DNA from: a virus
Strand: one strand, 5' to 3'
Virus record (IMG/VR): IMGVR_UViG_3300044961_000591
Coordinates: 1-33,039 of that record
DNA length: 33,039 nt
Shown: positions 22,488 through 30,258 of the stretch, piece after piece
Layout of the letters: each line of letters starts with the position of its first letter
Position numbering within the stretch: the first letter of the stretch is position 1
Made by a program: the position numbers and the translations under genes
The notes under the pieces: model-generated
The model's input: the letters and a program-made list of their open reading frames with translations, nothing else
The model's database searches: none
What the model was told of the DNA's origin: nothing

Positions 22488-22926
22488 GGCGGCTCTGGAC
22501 CGAGCGTCCAGCGAGGTCTTCCTGGTCTTCCGCCCGCGGCAGGCCAGCAACGGCCTGGCGTGGTGGCACCGGCTGATCGACCGGCACCGCGCCCATGTGC
22601 TGGCCATCCTGCCGCTCGGCGAGAACCAGTCGGTGGCGTTGAACCATGGCGGCACCAGCCTTGCCGTCGAACCGATGGGCATGGGCGCGGAGGCCGCTGC
22701 GCGCGGCCTGATGTGGTCCTGGCAGGCGGAGGCGCTGCGCGTGCCGCTGCCGGCCCTGCCGCCGCCGCGCGCGCGGCTTCGCCCGCCGATGACCTGCGTC
22801 GAGGCGGTGAAGGCGTTGCTCGGCCTCAATGCCTGGCGGGTGCTGACGCCGCGCCAGCTGCGCCGGGCCGCGATCCGGATGGGCGCGCGCCCGGTTTCCC
22901 CTTTTCCATCCCAGCACAGGAGTTGA
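22474..22926 (+). CDS. Hypothetical protein, possible permuted NlpC/P60-like fold
   Basis: 150 residues from the ATG at 22474, overlapping the previous gene by 14 bases. The order strand-WWHRLIDRHRAHVLAI (His41), then NQSVALNHGG and AVEPMG strands, then MTCVEAVKALLGL (Cys108) and VLTPRQLRRAA resembles permuted papain-like (YiiX/NlpC type) proteins in phage head regions, where the His precedes the Cys. If so it would be a peptidase or amidase; the catalytic pair is proposed from spacing only. Confidence 0.5.
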   Translation: MTPAEAALDRASSEVFLVFRPRQASNGLAWWHRLIDRHRAHVLAILPLGENQSVALNHGGTSLAVEPMGMGAEAAARGLMWSWQAEALRVPLPALPPPRARLRPPMTCVEAVKALLGLNAWRVLTPRQLRRAAIRMGARPVSPFPSQHRS

Positions 22927-22928
22927 CC

Positions 22929-23177
22929 ATGGGCGGCGGCGGCAAGCGGGTGAACACCAGCGCGATGGATGCTTCCATCGCGCGTCAGGAAGAGGCGATC
23001 GCGCGGCAGGAAGCCGCGCTGGCGGCGCGCGAGGCCGAGCTCAGCGCGAAGGAGGACGCCACGCGCAGGGCGCGCGCCGCCCGCGGCATGGCCCGCGCGC
23101 TGCTGCTCGGCGGGTCCGAGGCCGGCACCGAGGACCAGCCCATTCCCGGCGCCATCCGGCGCAACCTCGGCGGCTGA
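22929..23177 (+). CDS. Small coiled-coil protein before the portal (82 aa)
   Basis: It starts MGGGGKRVNTSAMDASIARQ and forms one long coiled coil (EEAIARQEAALAAREAELSA, KEDATRRARAA). A short tail GTEDQPIPGAIRRNLGG follows. It lies three bases after the previous stop and three before the portal start. Small coiled-coil proteins next to portals are common and uncharacterised. Confidence 0.65.
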   Translation: MGGGGKRVNTSAMDASIARQEEAIARQEAALAAREAELSAKEDATRRARAARGMARALLLGGSEAGTEDQPIPGAIRRNLGG

Positions 23178-23180
23178 GCC

Positions 23181-24806
23181 ATGGCCCAGGCCGATCCCGC
23201 CCTGCTGCGCCGCGCCGAGGCGGCCGAGCGCAAGCGCGACGCCTTCGCGGCGCTGATGCGCGACATCTATGCCTTCGCGATGCCGGAGCGCGATGCCTGG
23301 AACGCCTACGGCTACGGCGCCGAGCGCATGGTGAAGGTGTATGACAGCACCGCCGTCATCGCCACGGGGCGCTTCGCCAACAGGTTGCAGCAGGCCCTGT
23401 TCCCGCCGCAGCAGCGCTGGGCCATGCTGGCGCTGCCGCCGGAAATGACCGGCCCCGACGCGGCCGACGTGGCGCGCGACCTGGAAGCGGCGGCGGACAT
23501 CCTGTTCGCGCACCTGCACGCCAGCAACTTCGACCAGGTGATCAACGAATGGGCGCTCGACCTCGCGGCCGGCGTCGGCTGCCTGCTGGTCGAGAATGCC
23601 CGCCTGTCGGCGGGGCGGTCGAGCGCGCCGCTGCTGCGCTTCCAGGCGGTGCCGGCGGCGCTGGTCGCCTTCGACGACGGCCCGCTCGGCACCGTGGAAG
23701 GGGTGTTTTTCCAGCAGAAGATCGCCGGCCGGCTGCTGTCCCGCCTGTATCCGGACGCGACCCTGCCTCCGGACCTCGAGCGCAACGTCGCGCGCGAGCC
23801 GGAACAGGAGGTCGAGCTCCTGCAGGCGACCACCTACGACGCGGAAGCGGACGACTGGGCGATGACCGTGGTGCACCGCCAGTCGAGGGCGGTGCTGGCG
23901 GAACGCCGCTACCGCACCTGCCCGTGGATCGTCACGCGCTGGTCGAAATCCCCGGGGGAGGCGCATGGCCGCGGTCCGCTCGCCGCCGCGCTGCCGGACA
24001 TCCGGGTGCTGAACAAGGTGATGGAGCTTTATCTCCGCGCCGCCTCCTTCGCCGTCACGCCGGCCTATACCGTGGCGGATGACGGGGTGCTGAACGCAGC
24101 GACCATCCGGCTGGCGCCGGGCGCGCTGATCCCGGTGCGCAGCAATGGCGGCGCCGCCGGGCCGTCGATCCGCCAGCTGGAGGCCCCGGCGTCCTTCGCC
24201 GTGTCGAACGACCTGATCGACAAGCTGCGGACCAACATCCGCCAGACCCTGTTCGACGATCCGCTGCCGCCGGAAGTGCAGGTCGGGCTGACGGCGACCG
24301 AGGTCATCGAGCGGACGCGGCGCTTCCAGCAGGACACCGGCGCCTTCGGGCGGCTGCAGGCCGATGCGGTGACGCCGCTGGTGGTCCGCTGCATGGACAT
24401 CCTGGACGAGGCCGGGCTGTTCGCCGCCGATCGCTTCCGGGGCCTGATGCGGTTCCTGCGCAACGACGTGGTGCGGGTGCGCGCCATCAGCCCGCTGGCG
24501 CAGGCGCAGGACCGGGCGGACCTGCAGGCGGTGATGGGCTTCGTGCAGGCGGCGGCCTCGCTCGGCCAGCCGGGGGCGGCGATGCTCGAGATGGGGCTCG
24601 ACCTGCGCCGCGCCGGCCCATGGGCGGCGCAGCGGCAGGGCGTGCCGGCGCAGCTGATCCCGACGGCGAAGGAAATCGCCGAGCGCGAGGCCCGCGCACG
24701 GGAGGCCGAGCAGCAGAAGCAGGCCCTGTCGAGCCCCGTGCTGGCGCAGGCCGTCGGCAACCTCGCGCCCGCCATGACCGGCGCCGAAGAAGGATCCCCC
24801 GCATGA
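23181..24806 (+). CDS. Portal (head-tail connector) protein
   Basis: 541 residues, the usual size for a T7-like portal. Typical blocks are MRDIYAFAMPERD, VYDSTAVIATGRFANRLQQA, LFPPQQRWAMLALPP and RYRTCPWIVTRWSKSPGEAH. The C-terminal half is helical (LNKVMELYLRAASFAVTPAY; the long RTRRFQQDTGAFGRLQAD helix; TAKEIAEREARAREAEQQKQ). It forms the dodecameric ring at one vertex through which the terminase packages DNA and to which the tail attaches. It is coupled to the next gene by ATGA. Confidence 0.9.
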   Translation: MAQADPALLRRAEAAERKRDAFAALMRDIYAFAMPERDAWNAYGYGAERMVKVYDSTAVIATGRFANRLQQALFPPQQRWAMLALPPEMTGPDAADVARDLEAAADILFAHLHASNFDQVINEWALDLAAGVGCLLVENARLSAGRSSAPLLRFQAVPAALVAFDDGPLGTVEGVFFQQKIAGRLLSRLYPDATLPPDLERNVAREPEQEVELLQATTYDAEADDWAMTVVHRQSRAVLAERRYRTCPWIVTRWSKSPGEAHGRGPLAAALPDIRVLNKVMELYLRAASFAVTPAYTVADDGVLNAATIRLAPGALIPVRSNGGAAGPSIRQLEAPASFAVSNDLIDKLRTNIRQTLFDDPLPPEVQVGLTATEVIERTRRFQQDTGAFGRLQADAVTPLVVRCMDILDEAGLFAADRFRGLMRFLRNDVVRVRAISPLAQAQDRADLQAVMGFVQAAASLGQPGAAMLEMGLDLRRAGPWAAQRQGVPAQLIPTAKEIAEREARAREAEQQKQALSSPVLAQAVGNLAPAMTGAEEGSPA

Positions 24807-25048
24807 CCTGGCAGCCCCTCGACCCCACGCCGGCCGCGGCGGTGGCGACGGCCGACCCGGCGTGGCAGGCGCTCGGCGCCGCGCTGCGCGCGGTGGAACC
24901 GCAGCTGCGCGCGGTGGCGCAAGCGCACCTGGTCGCGCCGTCCTGGCGGCCCGGGGAGACCGCAGAGCATGCGGCCTATGCCGAGGGCGCGAAGGCGACC
25001 TGGCGGCTGCTGCTGGCGCTCGCGATGCGCGGCGAGGACGCCGCGTGA
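24803..25048 (+). CDS. Hypothetical helical protein (81 aa)
   Basis: It begins MTWQPLDPTPAAAVATADPA and continues as helices (WQALGAALRAVEPQLRAVAQ, HAAYAEGAKATWRLLLALAM). It sits between portal and scaffold with 4-base overlaps on both sides. A minor head protein is possible, and no family is recognised. Confidence 0.62.
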   Translation: MTWQPLDPTPAAAVATADPAWQALGAALRAVEPQLRAVAQAHLVAPSWRPGETAEHAAYAEGAKATWRLLLALAMRGEDAA

Positions 25049-25314
25049 GGGCGACCCGCGAGGAGCTGCTGCACGACCTGGCGCGGCAGGCGGCTCAGCA
25101 TCTGGGCGACATCCAGGGCGCCTGGTCGCAGGATTTCGACGCCAATGGCTGCGTCTGCGTGCAGGCCGGCTCGGCGCCGGGAGGCGGTCGGCTGATCGCG
25201 CGCACGAACATGGCGCGCGACGCGCAGGCCCTTGCCGGCCTGATCAATGTCTGCATCGGGCTGGTCGGCGCGCTGGCGCCGCCCGCCGAACCCCAGGAGA
25301 CCCCGCATGAGTAA
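25045..25314 (+). CDS. Hypothetical protein (89 aa)
   Basis: A GTG start in a GTGA overlap. The N-terminal helix is ATREELLHDLARQAAQHLGD, followed by a two-cysteine strand (NGCVCVQAG) and RDAQALAGLINVCIGLVGAL. It overlaps the scaffold gene by 8 bases. No family is recognised; it is a small head-module protein by position. Confidence 0.6.
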   Translation: MRATREELLHDLARQAAQHLGDIQGAWSQDFDANGCVCVQAGSAPGGGRLIARTNMARDAQALAGLINVCIGLVGALAPPAEPQETPHE

Positions 25315-26164
25315 AACCGCAGCCCCCACTGCGACGGACGGCACGGCCGCGGCGCCGGCCGCCCCTGCCGTCGCGCCGCCCGCCGCCGAGACCACTCCGG
25401 CGCCGGCCGCCGAGGGCAAGCCGGACCCGGCGCGCGTCGGCGGGATCTTCGCCGCCGCCGGCGCCGCGCCCGAGGATGGCCGCCCGGCCGACCTGCCGGA
25501 CCAGTTCTGGGATCCCGAGGCCAAGCAGGTGCGCCTGCCGTCCATGATCAAGGCGCTGAACGACATGCGCGCGCGCGTCGCCCGGCCGGGCGAGGAGGCG
25601 CCGCCGGCGTCGCCGGACGCCTATGCGCTGCCCGAGGTCAAGGGGCTGCCGCCAGAGCTCGTGCCCGGGGATGCCGACCCGGTGTGGCAGGCGGTGCGCC
25701 AGGCGGCGCACAAGGCGGGGCTGACGCAGAAGCAGCTGCAGGCGGTGGCCGCGCCCTACCTCGCCGCGGTGGCCGAACAGTCCCGCGCCACGGCGGACCC
25801 GGCCAAGCAGGCGGCGGCCTACGAGGCGGAGATGGCGCGGCTCGGCCCGCAGGGCCGGCAGGTGGTGCGCGATGTCGGGTCCTGGGTGTCCGGCCTGGTC
25901 GCGCGCGGCTTCCTGGCCAAGGAGGAAGCGGACGCGCTCTCCGGCGTCAGCACGGCCGAGGGCGTGCGGGCGCTGGCCAAGCTGCGCAGCCTGGCCGGCG
26001 AGAAGCCGATCCCGGTGGAGGCGATCGACCCCGGCGGCGGCAGCTACGAGGACGCGCAGCGCATGATGCGCGAGGCGATCGAGAAGGGCGACGACACGCT
26101 CGGCCAGAAGGCCGCGAAGGCGCTGCGCGACCTCGCCGCACGCGGGCTGATCCCGGCAAGGTGA
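25307..26164 (+). CDS. Capsid scaffolding protein
   Basis: 285 residues. A disordered Ala/Pro-rich head (residues 1-45) is followed by LPDQFWDPEAKQVRLPSMIK and DAYALPEVKGLPPELVPGDA, both very typical of T7-like and related podovirus scaffolds. A helical middle (WQAVRQAAHKAGLTQKQLQA) follows, and a charged helical tail (QKAAKALRDLAARGL) that would contact the capsid protein. It guides prohead assembly and leaves before or during packaging. It is the last gene before the long leader of the capsid gene. Confidence 0.82.
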   Translation: MSKTAAPTATDGTAAAPAAPAVAPPAAETTPAPAAEGKPDPARVGGIFAAAGAAPEDGRPADLPDQFWDPEAKQVRLPSMIKALNDMRARVARPGEEAPPASPDAYALPEVKGLPPELVPGDADPVWQAVRQAAHKAGLTQKQLQAVAAPYLAAVAEQSRATADPAKQAAAYEAEMARLGPQGRQVVRDVGSWVSGLVARGFLAKEEADALSGVSTAEGVRALAKLRSLAGEKPIPVEAIDPGGGSYEDAQRMMREAIEKGDDTLGQKAAKALRDLAARGLIPAR

Positions 26165-26177
26165 CGGTCAAGCGCCA

Positions 26178-26212
26178 CGACCCCGTGAAACCCCCCCCTT
26201 TCTGCGGGGTCG
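26178..26212 (+). terminator. Hairpin after the scaffold gene
   Basis: CGACCCCG (26178-26185) pairs perfectly with CGGGGTCG (26205-26212) across a 19-base loop holding a C8 run. There is no T tract after it, so termination would be weak or partial; this could set the scaffold to capsid ratio. Confidence 0.5.
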
Positions 26213-26287
26213 CGCGGCTTGACATTCAGGAAATCTGTCGTTGCGCGGCGCGAATCGCGTGATCTAGAACTGGCGGCGCAGCGGCGC

Positions 26288-26445
26288 CCTGCCCTATCCG
26301 CCTTGCCGGACCGGGGTAGCCGCAAGCGGTCATCCTGCCCCATCCGCCTCGCCGGACCGGGGTGATCGTGCCGACGGCGGCCACGTCACGGCCGAAGCAC
26401 AGACGACCCGGAACCGGGTGGGCCCTATCCGCTTCGCCGGACCCC
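26288..26445 (+). repeat. Three leader repeats ahead of the capsid gene
   Basis: Copies at 26288-26317 and 26334-26363 are 30 bases long and differ at two positions (CCTGCCC[T/C]ATCCGCC, then GCCGGACCGGGGT). A third, partial copy at 26421-26445 keeps the CCCTATCCGC and CGCCGGACC parts, and CCCATCCGCG follows it. The copies end in CCGG-A-CCGG, which can pair with itself or between copies, so they may fold as RNA or bind a protein as DNA. Confidence 0.82.
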
Positions 26446-26524
26446 ATCCGCGACTGGCCTATCGGAGTGCGAACCGAGCCCGCCGCGCAAGCGGCATGTT
26501 CCCGTTCGCCCGAAGGCCAGACAG

Positions 26525-27352
26525 ATGCCCGATCTCGATCCCGTCGTCGCCACCTGGTACGACCAGTCCTGCAAGGCGGCCTATGCCGGCGCCGCCCTGC
26601 TTCGCCGCACCGTGCGGACCGAGACCGGCATCACAGGCGGCACCGCCGAGTTCCCGCGCGTCACGCGGGCCATGGCCAAGCCGCACGTGCCCGCCACGCC
26701 GCGCTCGGCGCTCGGCGTCGCCTTCCAGAAGCAGGTCTGCACGCTGACCGCCTGGGACGCGACCGAGTACGTGGACACGCTCGATGCCACGCGCATCCGC
26801 TTCGACCAGCGCCCGGTGCTGTCCACCGTCATCGGCCAGGCGATGGGCCGGCGCGAGGACCAGCTGCTGATCGACCCCATGGTCGCCGCCTTTGGTGCTG
26901 CGACCATCGCCGACGGCGGCGCCGGCATGAGCGACGCGAAGCTGCGCCAGATCGTCAGGCTGTTCGACCAGCGCGCGGTCCCGCGCGAGAACCGCTTCGT
27001 GATCGTCTCGGCCAAGGTCTATGACGACATCCGGTCGCTGCCGATCGCGCAGAACAAGGACTTCGGTGAGAGCGCGGTCGGCCGCTCCGGCGTCCTGCCC
27101 AGCGTTTACGGCCTGCAGATCGTGCTGATCGACGATGCCAGGCCGGAAGGTGGCCTGCCGCTGTCGGGCGGTATCCGCCAGTGCTTCGCCTACGACCGCG
27201 ACGCGGTGGGCCTCGCCATCGCGCGGGAGGAGCCGCTGCGCACCGAATGGGTGCCGCATCTCGCCGCCTGGCAGCTGTCCATGCGTGCGCGCCTCGGCGG
27301 CGTCGTGATCGACCCCGAGGGCATCATCCGCGTCGATTGCACGGAGGCCTGA
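26525..27352 (+). CDS. Major capsid protein
   Basis: 275 residues. The position after the scaffold, the preceding GAAGG, and the sequence style (RRTVRTETGITGGTAEFPRV; VATWYDQ start; DQRPVLSTVIGQAMGRREDQ; NRFVIVSAKVYDDIRSLPIA; AYDRDAVGLAIAREEPLRTE) fit the HK97-fold capsid proteins of temperate podoviruses of the phage_capsid_2 type. The VYGLQIVLIDDAR segment is the usual start of the C-terminal A domain. It would form the icosahedral shell. Confidence 0.85.
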   Translation: MPDLDPVVATWYDQSCKAAYAGAALLRRTVRTETGITGGTAEFPRVTRAMAKPHVPATPRSALGVAFQKQVCTLTAWDATEYVDTLDATRIRFDQRPVLSTVIGQAMGRREDQLLIDPMVAAFGAATIADGGAGMSDAKLRQIVRLFDQRAVPRENRFVIVSAKVYDDIRSLPIAQNKDFGESAVGRSGVLPSVYGLQIVLIDDARPEGGLPLSGGIRQCFAYDRDAVGLAIAREEPLRTEWVPHLAAWQLSMRARLGGVVIDPEGIIRVDCTEA

Positions 27353-27355
27353 GCC

Positions 27356-27643
27356 ATGGCGTTCATCCGCAAGAACTTCGCCCCTGCCGCTGCCGTGCAG
27401 CTGGCGGGCCTCGCGCCGGCGATGCACACCTACCGCACGGAAGACGCACACGCGGCGGTCGATACCTCCGGCTACTTCAACGAGGTCCGCGGCCTGCTCA
27501 GCGTCGGCGACCTGATCTATGTGCTGGTCGTCAACGGCTCGGGCGTGGTGCAGACGGCCGGCTGGCATGTGGTGATGACCAAGACCGCCTCCGCGGTCGA
27601 TGTCTCCAACGTCACGGCGCTGACCGTGACCAACTCGGACTGA
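27356..27643 (+). CDS. Small head protein next to the capsid gene (decoration type)
   Basis: 95 residues: MAFIRKNFAPAAAVQLAGLA, MHTYRTEDAHAAVDTSGYFN, GLLSVGDLIYVLVVNGSG, ending NVTALTVTNSD. This mostly-beta pattern with D-T-x-G-Y-F-N and G-D-L-I is familiar from small proteins encoded directly after podovirus capsid genes, thought to decorate the capsid. It follows the capsid gene by three bases. Confidence 0.72.
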   Translation: MAFIRKNFAPAAAVQLAGLAPAMHTYRTEDAHAAVDTSGYFNEVRGLLSVGDLIYVLVVNGSGVVQTAGWHVVMTKTASAVDVSNVTALTVTNSD

Positions 27644-27647
27644 CGCC

Positions 27648-27965
27648 ATGGCCGTCGCCGACGGCATGGAGCTGGCCGTGGCGCGCCTGGCGTGGTCTTC
27701 GGCCGCGCCGGGCGCCAGCCCCGGCGTGCGCCTGCGCGGGCGCTTCAACCTCACGCTGTCCGGCGCGGTGACAGGCGTCTCGGCGACGCTGCAGCGGTCC
27801 TTCGACAACGGCGCCACCTGGCACGACTGCACGCGCGCCGGCGCGCCGGTGGTGCTGTCCGGCCCGCTCAGCGAGGTCTGCGACGAGCCGGAGGCGGGGG
27901 TGCTGTATCGCGTGAACCTCAGCGCCATCGCCTCCGGCACGCTGGCCGCGAGGCTGAGCCAATGA
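27648..27965 (+). CDS. Beta-rich structural protein (105 aa)
   Basis: It reads MAVADGMELAVARLAWSSAA, then RGRFNLTLSGAVTGVSATLQ, RSFDNGATWHDCTRAG, and VCDEPEAGVLYRVNLSAIAS. The NLTLSG and SFDNGATWHDC blocks resemble small beta-sandwich virion proteins that carry a single immunoglobulin-like or jelly-roll fold. It is likely a head or collar component. Its stop overlaps the next start by ATGA. Confidence 0.65.
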   Translation: MAVADGMELAVARLAWSSAAPGASPGVRLRGRFNLTLSGAVTGVSATLQRSFDNGATWHDCTRAGAPVVLSGPLSEVCDEPEAGVLYRVNLSAIASGTLAARLSQ

Positions 27966-28573
27966 CGGTCTTCGCCGCGGCGGATGCGGGGATCGCGGCG
28001 CTTCATCCGGGCTATGCCGCCGGCACCTGGATCGGTAGCCGCATCGTGGCGCCGACGGCCATCACCAATTTCGTGGCCAATACGCTCTACGCCGCGCCCT
28101 TCGTGGTGTTCTCCCCGGTCCGGCTCGACCGGCTGAGCATCAACTGCACGACCGGCGTCGCGTCCTGCCTGGGGCTCATCGGCATCTACGGCCATGACGC
28201 GGCGGCGCGCGCGCCCGGCGCGCTGCTCGGCACGACCGGCAACATCGACCTCAGCACCGCCGCGATGAAGGAAGCCGACCTGACGGCGCCGGTGCTGGCC
28301 CCGCCCGGCATCATCTGGTTCGCGGCCCTGTTCAACGGCCTGGCCCAGTGCACCGGCTTCAGCACCAACAACGCGCAGTCCGAACCGATCAACGAACTGA
28401 TCGGCTACCCCAATTCCTCCGGCATCGCCACCAGCACCGCCGCCAACCGGCAGGGGCGCATCCAGCGCGCGTCGGTCACCTTCGCGAGCGGCCTGCCGGC
28501 CGCCTTCGGCGCCGCCACGCGATCGTCGGCCAGCCCCACCACGCCCGTCATCATGGCCAGGGTCGCCGCCTGA
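27962..28573 (+). CDS. Putative head fibre/appendage protein (203 aa)
   Basis: 203 residues, rich in Ala/Ser/Thr/Gly. It contains repeated beta segments (NTLYAAPFVVFSPVRLDRLS, CLGLIGIYGHDAAARAPG, IIWFAALFNGLAQCTGFSTN) and ends VIMARVAA. The style is like the C-terminal carbohydrate-facing domains of phage fibres (the GTTGNIDLS and ATSTAANRQGR loops). It may be a head fibre or second host-contact protein, since it lies far from the main fibre. No N-terminal anchor is recognised. Confidence 0.55.
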   Translation: MTVFAAADAGIAALHPGYAAGTWIGSRIVAPTAITNFVANTLYAAPFVVFSPVRLDRLSINCTTGVASCLGLIGIYGHDAAARAPGALLGTTGNIDLSTAAMKEADLTAPVLAPPGIIWFAALFNGLAQCTGFSTNNAQSEPINELIGYPNSSGIATSTAANRQGRIQRASVTFASGLPAAFGAATRSSASPTTPVIMARVAA

Positions 28574-28995
28574 TGCCCAGGATCGAACGCTTCGACGCCA
28601 ATGGCCGACGCACGGTGCTCGACGACCGCACCCAGGCGGAGGCGGTCGAGGAGAACGTCGCGCGCATCCGCGCCGCCTATGAGGCGCAGGTCGCGCTCGG
28701 CGTGGCCCATCGCGGCAAGGTGCTGCAGATCGACCCGGCCTCGCAGCTGCTGCTGACCGCCGCCGTGGCGCAGCTGACGGCCGGGCTGCCGCTGTCCGCG
28801 CGGTTCCGAGGCTGGCGCATGGCGGACAACACCTTCCTCGCCGTGACGCCGGACCAGCTGAAGGCGCTGGCGCAGGCGGCCTCGGACCGCACCGTCGCGC
28901 TGCGCGACGCGATGTGGACCGCGATCGACGCCGTGCGCGCCGCGCGCACGCCGGCGGAAGCCGACGCCGTGGCGCCGGCATGGCCCGCGCCATGA
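28573..28995 (+). CDS. Fibre-associated protein, DUF4376-like
   Basis: 140 residues, start at TGATG. An N-terminal hairpin (PRIERFDANGRRTVLDD) is followed by a long helix, and GWRMADNTFLAVTPDQLKAL, then ALRDAMWTAIDAVRAARTP. The W-R-M-A-D-N-T-F-L and T-P-x-Q-L pattern with a final helix is that of the DUF4376-like proteins encoded after phage fibre genes. It probably helps assemble the fibre-like protein encoded just before it. Confidence 0.62.
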   Translation: MPRIERFDANGRRTVLDDRTQAEAVEENVARIRAAYEAQVALGVAHRGKVLQIDPASQLLLTAAVAQLTAGLPLSARFRGWRMADNTFLAVTPDQLKALAQAASDRTVALRDAMWTAIDAVRAARTPAEADAVAPAWPAP

Positions 28996-29303
28996 CCCCC
29001 GGCCTGTCGCATGTGCTGATCGCGCTGGCCCTGCAGGCGGCACTCGCCGTCCCGGTCACGCTGGCCATCCTGCATGCCGGGCCGCCTGCGCTCGCCGCCT
29101 TCGCCTGGCCGCTCGGCGTGGCGGCGGGCGCCTGCTTCGCGATGGGCTTCCATGCCGGGCGGGAACGCCGCCAATCGGAAGAATTCTGGGGCAGCAACCG
29201 CATCCCGCCCTGGATCTGGAAGCCGCGCGCGCTGCGCGACCTCGGGTGGCCGGCGCTGGCCGTCCTCGGCATCAGCCTCGCGACCGGGGCCTTGCATCCA
29301 TGA
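28992..29303 (+). CDS. Small two-helix membrane protein
   Basis: 103 residues from the ATG at 28992 in an ATGA overlap (the ATG at 28980 would add four residues). Two or three apolar segments are visible (HVLIALALQAALAVPVTLAI, AFAWPLGVAAGACFAMGF, PALAVLGISLATGALH). Between the second and third lies a polar stretch GRERRQSEEFWGSNRIPP. At the start of the lysis genes it may be a holin partner, antiholin or pinholin-like protein. Confidence 0.58.
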   Translation: MTPGLSHVLIALALQAALAVPVTLAILHAGPPALAAFAWPLGVAAGACFAMGFHAGRERRQSEEFWGSNRIPPWIWKPRALRDLGWPALAVLGISLATGALHP

Positions 29304-29650
29304 AAAGGGCAGGCCCGCACGCAGCCATGCACGACGCCTTCGATACCGTCTCCGCCCTCAAGGCGCTCGGCGCCGCCTTCGCCGGCCGGGCGCTGCTGCT
29401 GCTCGACGTGCGGCGCGACATCCCGATCACCCTGCGCCGGGTGCTGACGGTGATCCTGTGGGAAATCCCGCTGATCGCCGCCTTCGCGCTGATCGGCTGG
29501 CACGTCGCCGCGCTCATCGGCTTCGACAGCGAAAGCGGGCGCATCGTCGTGACCGCCCTGCTGTCCAACCTCGGCGCGCGCGGCATGGACCGGCTGGTCT
29601 CGCGCGTGCTGCCCCCGCCCGGCGGCCCCGGTAATGGACCCCCGACATGA
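29300..29650 (+). CDS. Holin, LydA/phage_holin_3_3-like
   Basis: 116 residues from the ATGA-coupled ATG at 29300 (an ATG at 29327 is an alternative). The segments VRRDIPITLRRVLTVILWEI, PLIAAFALIGWHVAALIGF and SGRIVVTALLSNLGARGMD match the usual layout of the LydA-type holin: an N-terminal cytoplasmic helix, two or three membrane spans and a conserved LGxRGxD end. It would perforate the inner membrane and set lysis timing. The endolysin gene follows with a 4-base overlap. Confidence 0.72.
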   Translation: MKRAGPHAAMHDAFDTVSALKALGAAFAGRALLLLDVRRDIPITLRRVLTVILWEIPLIAAFALIGWHVAALIGFDSESGRIVVTALLSNLGARGMDRLVSRVLPPPGGPGNGPPT

Positions 29651-30258
29651 CAGGGAACCCCCGCAACAGCCGCGGCTACCGCAACCGCAACCCCGGCAAC
29701 ATCGACTTCAACCCGGCCAACAAGTGGCAGGGCCAGGTGGGTCGCGAGACGACCGGCAGCCCGCCGCGCTTCGCGGTGTTCGAGACGCACGAATTCGGCA
29801 TCCGCGCGCTGGCGGTGCTGCTCACCACCTACCAGGACCGGCACGGGCTGCGCACCATCGCCGGCATCGTCAACCGCTGGGCGCCGGGCAGCGAGAACAA
29901 CACCGGCGCCTACATCGCCCATGTCGCCCGCCTGACCGGCCGGGCCCCGGACGAGCGGCTGGACCTGCACCGGCACGAGGACATGGCGCCGCTGGTCAAG
30001 GCCATCATCACGCACGAGCTCGGCGGCAATCCCTACGACGACGCCACCATCGACGAAGGGCTGCGCCTCGCGGGCCTTCCGCGCCCGGTGACCACGCTGC
30101 GGGAGGCCGCGGCGACCGGCACCGGCCATGGCGCCATCACCGTCGGCGCCGTCGCCTCGGCGGCGGCCTCCGCCGCCCCGGCCATCCAGGCCGTGGGGGC
30201 GCTGCCGCCCTGGGTCGGCGTGGCCTTCGTGCTGTCCCGCCGGAAGCGCCCGGCATGA
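29647..30258 (+). CDS. Endolysin (P5-like muralytic protein) with C-terminal apolar tail
   Basis: 203 residues. The block RGYRNRNPGNIDFNPANKWQ, RFAVFETHEFGIRALAVLLT and IAGIVNRWAPGSENNTGAYI is the signature of a common phage muralytic family (annotated as structural or P5-like lysin), and its position right after the holin makes it the lysis enzyme. Residues 155-198 form an Ala/Gly/Val-rich apolar stretch followed by a basic end (SRRKRPA). Such a tail could hold the enzyme at the membrane or act as a C-terminal anchor, which is unusual for a soluble endolysin. Confidence 0.78.
   Translation: MTGNPRNSRGYRNRNPGNIDFNPANKWQGQVGRETTGSPPRFAVFETHEFGIRALAVLLTTYQDRHGLRTIAGIVNRWAPGSENNTGAYIAHVARLTGRAPDERLDLHRHEDMAPLVKAIITHELGGNPYDDATIDEGLRLAGLPRPVTTLREAAATGTGHGAITVGAVASAAASAAPAIQAVGALPPWVGVAFVLSRRKRPA

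Larger units (their letters stand above)
26165..26524 (+). promoter_or_regulatory. Long leader of the capsid gene
   Basis: About 360 bases without a credible gene, between scaffold and capsid genes that are otherwise separated by nothing or a few bases in related layouts. It contains a hairpin (26178-26212), TTGACA at 26219-26224 (a -35-like box without a good -10), and three copies of a 25-30 base repeat. The leader probably gives the capsid gene its own promoter or a structured 5' end for high expression. Confidence 0.6.

Noticed and set aside
26219-26247. Promoter with TTGACA at 26219
   Set aside because: The -35-like box is good but the bases at the right distance (GC-rich TTGCGC region) do not resemble a -10; kept only as a note in the leader.
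26459-29503. 1014-aa minus-strand frame across the capsid region
   Set aside because: Shadow of the capsid and structural genes on the plus strand; no recognisable domain.
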